Below, piece by piece: positions 16,092-20,604 of a DNA stretch of 20,604 nt. The stretch spans positions 1-20,604 of the forward strand of contig JAEZCL010000218.1 in assembly GCA_023433585.1 (NCBI GenBank). Reading direction: 5' to 3'. Position numbers and translations under genes: made by a program. The notes under the pieces were generated by a model, which saw nothing but the letters and a program-made list of their open reading frames with translations, had not been told where the DNA came from and did no database searches. The DNA comes from Pseudomonadota bacterium. GTDB taxonomy: Bacteria; Pseudomonadota; Alphaproteobacteria; Caulobacterales; Caulobacteraceae. Positions within the stretch are counted from its first letter, which is position 1; every line of letters begins with the position of its first letter.

Positions 16092-16516
16092 ATTGCACTG
16101 TTTTTCACGGTCGGAGTCCAACGCCCCGCAGCTTTTCTCCCTCCCCTTCATGGGGAGGGGGGCCGCGCAGCGGCCGGGTGGGAAGGGCTCGGCGACGAGG
16201 GCGCTGTCTTGCTTAAGCCGCCCCCACCCGCTTCGCCTTCGGCTCAGCGCCCTCCCCCGGACGGGGAGGGAGAAGGATGAGACTCCAATTGCACTGTTTT
16301 TCACGATCGGAGTCCAACGTCTCGCAGCTTTTCTCCCTCCCCTTCATGGGGAGGGGGGCCGCGCAGCGGCCGGGTGGGAAGGGCTCGGCGACAAGGGCGC
16401 GCTGCTTCGCCTTGCCGCCCCCACCCGCTTCGCCTTCGGCTCAGCGCCCTCCCCGGGACGGGGAGGGAGAAGGATGAGACTCCAATTGCACTGTTTTTCG
16501 CGGTCAGAGTCCAACG
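16092..16516. repeat. 196-197-bp tandem repeat carrying palindromic elements
   Basis: The sequence beginning ATTGCACTGTTTTTC occurs at 16092, 16288 and 16485, giving two complete copies (196 and 197 bp) and a third broken off after about 32 bp. Each full copy contains an element with left arm starting TTCTCCCTCCCCTTCATGGG (16135-16162 and 16331-16358) and right arm ending in ACGGGGAGGGAGAAGGATGA (near 16260-16279 and 16457-16476), with the same interior as the element at 6289-6496. Copies differ at several positions, mainly in the centre, so the duplication is not brand new. No transposase is present. Confidence 0.9.
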
Positions 16517-16572
16517 CCCCCGTCCCGGCTCTCCGCTTCGCGTCGGCCGGAGTCCAAGGGCTCGCTGGGACT
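16517..16572. other. Spacer after the tandem repeat
   Basis: This short stretch between the third partial repeat copy and the nfeD stop codon repeats the GAGTCCAA word (GGAGTCCAAGGG) that occurs inside the tandem units, so it may be a further decayed copy. No gene is seen. Confidence 0.3.
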
Positions 16573-17031
16573 CTACCCCGCCCGCACCGTCAGGCGGGAC
16601 CCGTTGACGGCCTCCACCATGACGCTTTCGCCCGCCAGGGGCTGGGCGCCTTCGATGTCGGCGGGCCATTCGGAGCCGGACACGAACACCCGGCCGCGCC
16701 CGTCGGCGAAGGCCTGGGTCACCTGGGCGCGCTGGCCGATCAGGCGCAGGTTGCGGTCGTTGATGTCGGCCGCGTCGCTGGGGTTCACCCGCTTGATGAA
16801 CTTCCTGGCCAGGACGGTGAAGACCACCGTCAGGACGGCGAAGGCGATGATCTCCCCGGCGACCCCCAGCGGCAGGCCCAGCGCGGTCAGCACCGCCACC
16901 ACCCCGGCGGCGGCGGCGGGCCACAGCAGCCATTCGGTGCCGACGCTGATCTCGATGCCCAGGATCACCACGCCGACGGCCAGCCAGATCCAGAACGGCT
17001 GGTCGGCGTAGAGTTGGGTCAACCAGTCCAT
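16573..17031 (-). CDS. NfeD-family membrane protein
   Basis: The 152-residue protein is a short NfeD-like partner of the SPFH protein encoded just upstream. About three hydrophobic segments cover residues 13-31, 36-57 and 59-78. They are followed by KFIKRV and a soluble C-terminal OB-fold-like domain (about 95-152) with GQRAQVTQAFADGRGRVFVSGSEWPA and SVMVEAVNGSRLTVRA, the usual pattern for this family. It begins 4 bases after the SPFH stop region (TAA GCC ATG), so the two are co-translated. Such pairs are thought to form membrane microdomain or protein-quality-control complexes. The stop lies 56 bp from the tandem repeats. Confidence 0.9.
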   Translation of the reverse strand: MDWLTQLYADQPFWIWLAVGVVILGIEISVGTEWLLWPAAAAGVVAVLTALGLPLGVAGEIIAFAVLTVVFTVLARKFIKRVNPSDAADINDRNLRLIGQRAQVTQAFADGRGRVFVSGSEWPADIEGAQPLAGESVMVEAVNGSRLTVRAG

Positions 17032-17034
17032 GGC

Positions 17035-18072
17035 TTACTCCGACGGCGGAACCGAACCACGCGGGCGGCGCGGCGCGGTCTGGGCGGGCGGCGGCGAGGC
17101 CGTGGTCGTGGGCCGCGTCGGGGCGGGGCGGGCGGCCTGGCGGGTGTCGCGGCGCGTCTCCTGCTGCTCCTTGGCCAGGCCCACCAGTTCGCCGACCCCG
17201 GCGATGGTTCCGACCAGGGCGCCCATCTCGGACGGCACGATGACGGTTTTCTGCTGCGGGCTGCGGGCCAGTTCGGCGAAGGCCTCCACATACTTCTGTG
17301 CCACGAAGTAGTTGATGGCGTTCACGTCGCCGCGCGCGATGGCTTCCGACACCATGGCCGTGGCGCGGGCCTCGGCCTCGGCCTCCCGCTCGCGGGCCTC
17401 GGCGTCGCGGAAGGCGGCCTCCTTGCGGCCCTCGGACTCCAGGATGGCGGCCTGTTTGGCGCCCTCGGCGCGGGTGATGGCGGCCTGTTTCTCGCCGTCC
17501 GCCTCGGTGACCACCGCACGGCGCTCACGCTCGGCCTTCATCTGCCGGGCCATGGCGTTGGTGATGTCTGTGGGCGGGGTCAGGTCCTTGATTTCGATGC
17601 GGTTCGCCTTGACGCCCCACGGCTCGGTGGCCGCGTCGATGACCTGCAGCAGGCGGGTGTTGATGGCGTCCCGCTGGCTCAGCACCTCGTCCAACTCCAT
17701 CGAGCCGACCACGGTCCGAAGGTTGGTCATGCACAGCTGCGCGATGGCGTAGGTCAGGTCGTCCACGCGGTAGGCTGCGGCGGCGGCATCGATCACCTGG
17801 ATGAAGACGATGCCGTCCACCTTCACCACCGCATTGTCCTTGGTGATGACGTCCTGGGTCGGCACCTCCAGCACCTGCTCCATCATGTTCATGCGCTTGC
17901 CGACGCCCTCGACGAAGGGCGTCAGGAAGTGGATGCCGGGCGTCAGGGTGCGGGTGTATTTCCCGAACCGCTCCACGGTGAACTCGCGCCCCTGGGGCAC
18001 GATCTTGATGACGCTGAACACCAGGGCGATGGCCCCGACCAGCAGCACGATCGCAAACAGCGAAAGACCCAT
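17035..18072 (-). CDS. SPFH/stomatin/prohibitin-family membrane protein (QmcA-like)
   Basis: The 345-residue protein is anchored by one N-terminal membrane segment (about 3-24), then has the SPFH domain (KIVPQGREFTVERFGKYTRTLTPGIHFLTPF from about 23, KDNAVVKVDGIVFIQV, LRTVVGSMELDEVLSQRDAIN), followed by a long Ala/Glu-rich coiled coil (about 195-245) and a Pro/Thr/Arg-rich C-terminal tail. Members form large ring- or cage-like membrane assemblies, often with NfeD and sometimes with the protease FtsH. The ATG start has GGGAGG nine bases upstream. It forms a two-gene unit with nfeD. Its cellular role here cannot be narrowed further. Confidence 0.93.
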   Translation of the reverse strand: MGLSLFAIVLLVGAIALVFSVIKIVPQGREFTVERFGKYTRTLTPGIHFLTPFVEGVGKRMNMMEQVLEVPTQDVITKDNAVVKVDGIVFIQVIDAAAAAYRVDDLTYAIAQLCMTNLRTVVGSMELDEVLSQRDAINTRLLQVIDAATEPWGVKANRIEIKDLTPPTDITNAMARQMKAERERRAVVTEADGEKQAAITRAEGAKQAAILESEGRKEAAFRDAEAREREAEAEARATAMVSEAIARGDVNAINYFVAQKYVEAFAELARSPQQKTVIVPSEMGALVGTIAGVGELVGLAKEQQETRRDTRQAARPAPTRPTTTASPPPAQTAPRRPRGSVPPSE

Positions 18073-18204
18073 CCAACAAACCTCCCTATTCCCCGCCAGC
18101 TTATCGCGCCGTTCGGCCCAGGGCCATCGAAACCGGCGCGGCGAAGATTACAACGCCGTTATCCGAGCCGGGAATTCCGCCTCGGCCTCTGGGCCGGCGC
18201 GGCC
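18073..18204. promoter_or_regulatory. Intergenic region before the SPFH gene
   Basis: The 132 bp between queF and the SPFH gene hold the SPFH ribosome-binding site and probably its promoter, but no strong -35/-10 pair is seen. GGCGGGG/CCCCGCC-type pairing is limited. I see no RNA gene here. Confidence 0.25.
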
Positions 18205-18666
18205 TCAGCCGCGCCCGCGATAGGGCGGAACGCCCTGGTCCGGCAGCCACAGGCCCTCCGGCGCCGGGCCGCTCTGCCAGAACACGTCGATGGGAATGCC
18301 CCCGCGCGGATACCAGTAGCCGCCGATGCGCAGCCACTGGGGCGCCAACAGGTCGTTCAGGCGCTTGCCGATGGCCACGGTGCAGTCCTCATGGAAGGCG
18401 CCGTGGTTGCGAAACGAGGTGAGATAGAGCTTCAGGCTCTTTGATTCGACGAGCCATTCTCCCGGCGCATAGTCGATCACCAGATGCGCGAAGTCCGGCT
18501 GGCCGGTCACCGGGCACAGGCTGGTGAACTCCGGCGCCGTGAAGCGCGTCAGATACAGGGTGTCCGCGTGCGGATTGGGCACACGCTCCAGAACCGCCTG
18601 ATCGGGGCTGTCATGGCCCTTCACGATCGTTCCGAGCTGGGTCAGGGCCGAAGTGTCCGTGGTCAT
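18205..18666 (-). CDS. queF: NADPH-dependent 7-cyano-7-deazaguanine reductase (preQ0 reductase)
   Basis: The 153-residue enzyme reduces the nitrile preQ0 to preQ1 in queuosine tRNA modification. It is the short, single-domain (YkvM-like) form. The catalytic cysteine is Cys51 in FTSLCPVTGQPDFAH and the acid is Asp58, matching Cys55 and Asp62 of the Bacillus enzyme. The QueF signature ESKSLKLY (74-81) and SFRNHGAFHEDC follow. Start ATG 18666 follows the upstream gene by about 46 bp. No other queuosine genes (queC, queD, queE, tgt) and no preQ1 riboswitch are seen nearby. Function is secure. Confidence 0.96.
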   Translation of the reverse strand: MTTDTSALTQLGTIVKGHDSPDQAVLERVPNPHADTLYLTRFTAPEFTSLCPVTGQPDFAHLVIDYAPGEWLVESKSLKLYLTSFRNHGAFHEDCTVAIGKRLNDLLAPQWLRIGGYWYPRGGIPIDVFWQSGPAPEGLWLPDQGVPPYRGRG

Positions 18667-18712
18667 GCCGCCCCTTTAGCCCCTGCCCGCGCGCGCGTCA
18701 TCACCGGGCGTC

Positions 18713-19414
18713 CTATCCCAGCACCTTCTCCAGAAAGCGCGGCGGCCGATAGGTCGACCGATTCATGACGACCCCGGCGATGTGGCCGCCCACGGCCTCG
18801 ATCTCGTCGCGCAGGGCCACGGGGTCCGCCGCGCGCGTGGTCTCGGCGGCGACCACCAGAACGGTGGCGTCCACATAGGGCGCCAGGGTGATGGCCAGGT
18901 CGGACCGGTCCAGCGACGGCGCGTCCACCACCACGGTCTCGGCGTGCCTGCGCATGGCGTCCCAGTAGCGGGCGTCGGGCAACGCCTCGATCCTCTGGCC
19001 CGACCGCAGCGCCTGGGCCCGCAGGCGCGTGACCCACAGCCGCCCCCCCAGGCAGGGCTGGGCCAGCAGCAGGCGCGCCGGCGGAACGGGCCGGCCGTCC
19101 CGGGCCGTCAGACGCGGCGAGACGGTGAAGAAGCAGGATCCGTCCGGCGAGGCGTAGGCCGCCTTGTCCAGTTGGCCGAAGCGCTCAGGCTGGGCCGCAA
19201 CGGCCTCCAGCTGATGCTGGGCGGTCAGGTCGGCGTCGACCAGCCACACGGGCTTGCGCGCCCGGACGGCGGCGAGACGCGCGAACTCGCGGGCGACGGT
19301 GGAGGTCCCCTCCCCGTGCGTGGCGGCGACGAACTGCAGGACGCGGCCGCGATGGCCCGGCGTCGGGCCCAGCGCCGCCCACAATCCCGCCATTTCCGTC
19401 GTCAGATCGACCAT
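18713..19414 (-). CDS. CpsD/HfsB-like polysaccharide co-polymerase ATPase-like protein, degenerate Walker A
   Basis: The 233-residue protein has the fold of bacterial tyrosine-kinase-like ATPases that pair with Wzz proteins in polysaccharide export. Walker A reads ATHGEGTSTVARE (GEGTST at 34-39), so the usual lysine of GEGKST is Thr37; Walker A' is VWLVDADLT (56-64) and the Walker B-like strand is TVVVDAPSLDRSD. The C-terminus (RPPRFLEKVLG) lacks a tyrosine cluster. ATP-dependent autokinase activity is therefore doubtful. It follows a Wzz/GumC-like gene with 76 bp between. In Caulobacter the holdfast genes hfsD-hfsA-hfsB have this order, and HfsB is the best guess for this protein. No clear Shine-Dalgarno precedes its ATG. 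Confidence 0.8.
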   Translation of the reverse strand: MVDLTTEMAGLWAALGPTPGHRGRVLQFVAATHGEGTSTVAREFARLAAVRARKPVWLVDADLTAQHQLEAVAAQPERFGQLDKAAYASPDGSCFFTVSPRLTARDGRPVPPARLLLAQPCLGGRLWVTRLRAQALRSGQRIEALPDARYWDAMRRHAETVVVDAPSLDRSDLAITLAPYVDATVLVVAAETTRAADPVALRDEIEAVGGHIAGVVMNRSTYRPPRFLEKVLG

Positions 19415-19490
19415 CGAATCGGTACGCGCACACCTGTTTGAACAAGGCTATCACAACCGGCGGGGGAAACCTGTGTCCGGCGTCTGTCTC

Positions 19491-20604
19491 TCAACCGGCC
19501 TTTTGCGGCGCGACGGCCAGCACCGGAAGCTCCAGCGTCCGGCCCGCAGAGCCCGGCGTCGTGAAGCCCGGGCGCAGGAAGATGCGGATCAGCCCGACGC
19601 ACAGCGCCGTGAAGCCCGCGAACAGGCCCAGCAGCATCATGGCCGGCATGCGCAGGCTGCTCCCCCGGGTCGGCGGCGAGGCCCGCTCGATGATGCGGAT
19701 GTTGTCCGCGCCGCGCGCAAGTTCGGTGGCCGCCCGGCTCTGGCTTTCGCGCAGGGCGAACTCACGGATGTTGCTGGTCAGGACCTCACGATCCGCCGAC
19801 AGGGTGGCGTTGCGGGATTCCAGCTCGGTCAGGCGCGACTGACGGGCGCGCAGATCATTCAGTTGCGCCTCCAGCACCGAACGGCGCGCCACCAGGGAAT
19901 CCCGCTCGGCCGTCAGCTGGATGCGTTCGGTGTCCAGCGAAACCCAGATCGGATTGGGGCCGGTCTGCACCTCGCGCGGCCCCACGGCGGTGCCGGTGTT
20001 CACGAACTGCTGCAGCTGGGCGATGCGCTGTTCGATGTCGCGCACCGGCTGGGCGTCCGGCTGATAGCGGGCCAGCAGGTTCTCGCGTTCGGTGCGCAGC
20101 TGCAGGATCTGGTCCTGGGCGGCGACGTTCAACTGCTGGTTCAGCACGATCTCGGCGGGCACCGCGCCCAGCTCGACGCGCAGGCGGGCCAGCCGGTTGC
20201 TGACCTGGCTGAGCTGGGCGTCCACCGCCAGACGTTCCGAGAAGACCGACTGATAGGACGAGGCCAGGGTCTCGCGCGCCGTGGCGAAATCGCCGATGTC
20301 GTTGGAGCGCAGGAAGGCTTCGTAGGCCCGGTCCGCGTCGATCAGTTCATCCTCGAACACCTCGCGCTGCTCCTGCAGGGCCGGCGTCATGCGGTCCTGG
20401 AACACGTCCCGGCGATACAGCAGATACTGGTCCAGCATGCCGTTCAGCACGGCCGCCGCCGTCTCGGCGTCGCTGGCCTCGTAGCGCAGATGGATCACCC
20501 CGCTCAGCGGCGCGGTGTCGATCTCCAGGTTCCGGGTCATGGCGCGCACGGCGGACCGTTCGGCCGCCTCGGCGCTGGTCGCCCGGGCCGCGGCGCGCGC
20601 GCCC
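19491..20604 (-). CDS. Wzz/GumC-type chain-length or export protein, 5' end outside window (HfsA-like)
   Basis: About 370 residues of the C-terminal part are visible; the frame stays open to the window edge (residues before RAMTRNLEID still read through), so the true start is beyond 20604. The visible part has the end of the Wzz domain (IHLRYEASDAETAAAVLNGM), long coiled-coil regions with the GumC-like RYQPDAQPVRDIEQRIAQLQ segment, the GNVR-like region, and one C-terminal membrane helix (about MLLGLFAGFTALCVGLIRIFL) with the Pro-rich P-P-T-R-G approach typical of polysaccharide co-polymerases. There is no kinase domain fused to it; the separate ATPase-like gene downstream takes that place. 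It probably spans the periplasm and sets polymer length or export. HfsA is a plausible identity. Confidence 0.87.
   Translation of the reverse strand, partial: GARAAARATSAEAAERSAVRAMTRNLEIDTAPLSGVIHLRYEASDAETAAAVLNGMLDQYLLYRRDVFQDRMTPALQEQREVFEDELIDADRAYEAFLRSNDIGDFATARETLASSYQSVFSERLAVDAQLSQVSNRLARLRVELGAVPAEIVLNQQLNVAAQDQILQLRTERENLLARYQPDAQPVRDIEQRIAQLQQFVNTGTAVGPREVQTGPNPIWVSLDTERIQLTAERDSLVARRSVLEAQLNDLRARQSRLTELESRNATLSADREVLTSNIREFALRESQSRAATELARGADNIRIIERASPPTRGSSLRMPAMMLLGLFAGFTALCVGLIRIFLRPGFTTPGSAGRTLELPVLAVAPQKAG

Noticed and set aside
16092..16516. CRISPR array
   Set aside because: The period is about 196 bp with only two full units, and the whole unit repeats; there are no short repeats with unique spacers and no cas genes.
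16093..18444. A long plus-strand open frame over the tandem repeats, nfeD and the SPFH gene
   Set aside because: Its first part translates the duplicated repeat and the rest is antisense to well-supported NfeD and SPFH genes.
18667..18712. preQ1 riboswitch before queF
   Set aside because: The gap is only 46 bp and shows no C-rich loop and A-rich tail arrangement of that riboswitch.

Overview
The window is GC-rich, densely packed chromosomal DNA of an alphaproteobacterium, most likely Caulobacterales and probably a Brevundimonas-like genome. This rests on an ALAS-type HemA, an IscR-headed SUF operon carrying two cysteine desulfurases, the order DEAD-box helicase / GGDEF protein / acyltransferase / suf as recalled from Caulobacter, a Wzz-type protein next to a stand-alone CpsD-like ATPase as in holdfast loci, and abundant short palindromic intergenic repeats. 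No database search was possible, so the taxonomy is inference.

Layout. 1-2.5 kb (minus strand): hemA (5-aminolevulinate synthase), with a Fur-box-like palindrome about 100 bp upstream, then a 3-hydroxyisobutyrate dehydrogenase; a large hairpin lies between them. 2.6-6.3 kb (plus): a DEAD-box RNA helicase with an Arg/Pro/Ala-rich tail, a soluble coiled-coil GGDEF diguanylate cyclase, and a PlsC-type acyltransferase. 6.5-14.1 kb (minus): the Fe-S assembly operon iscR-iscS-sufB-[GIY-YIG gene]-sufC-sufD-sufS-sufT-sufA. Most junctions are 4-nt GTGA overlaps or direct abutments. The exception is sufB/sufC, where a GIY-YIG gene boxed by two palindrome pairs separates two subunits of the SufBCD scaffold. 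Heme synthesis and Fe-S assembly, both iron-consuming, thus share the window, and candidate iron/Fe-S regulatory sites precede hemA and iscR.

14.2-16 kb: an alpha/beta-hydrolase-fold protein with Gln in place of the nucleophilic Ser, a nested palindromic repeat block, an AbrB/MazE-type antitoxin without a visible toxin, and ribonuclease HI (TTG start). 15.95-16.57 kb is a 623-bp non-coding block containing a 196-197-bp tandem duplication of a palindromic element. 16.6-18.7 kb (minus): NfeD and SPFH/stomatin membrane partners and queF. 18.7-20.6 kb (minus): a CpsD/HfsB-like ATPase lacking the Walker A lysine, and the 3' part of a Wzz/GumC-like chain-length protein that runs off the window.

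The most unusual signal is the repeats and where they sit: two palindrome pairs enclosing a nuclease gene inside the suf operon, one repeat read as protein at the N-terminus of SufS, one pair containing the stop codons of two convergent genes, one nested inside another, and one tandemly duplicated. I see no transposase, integrase, CRISPR array, tRNA or rRNA.
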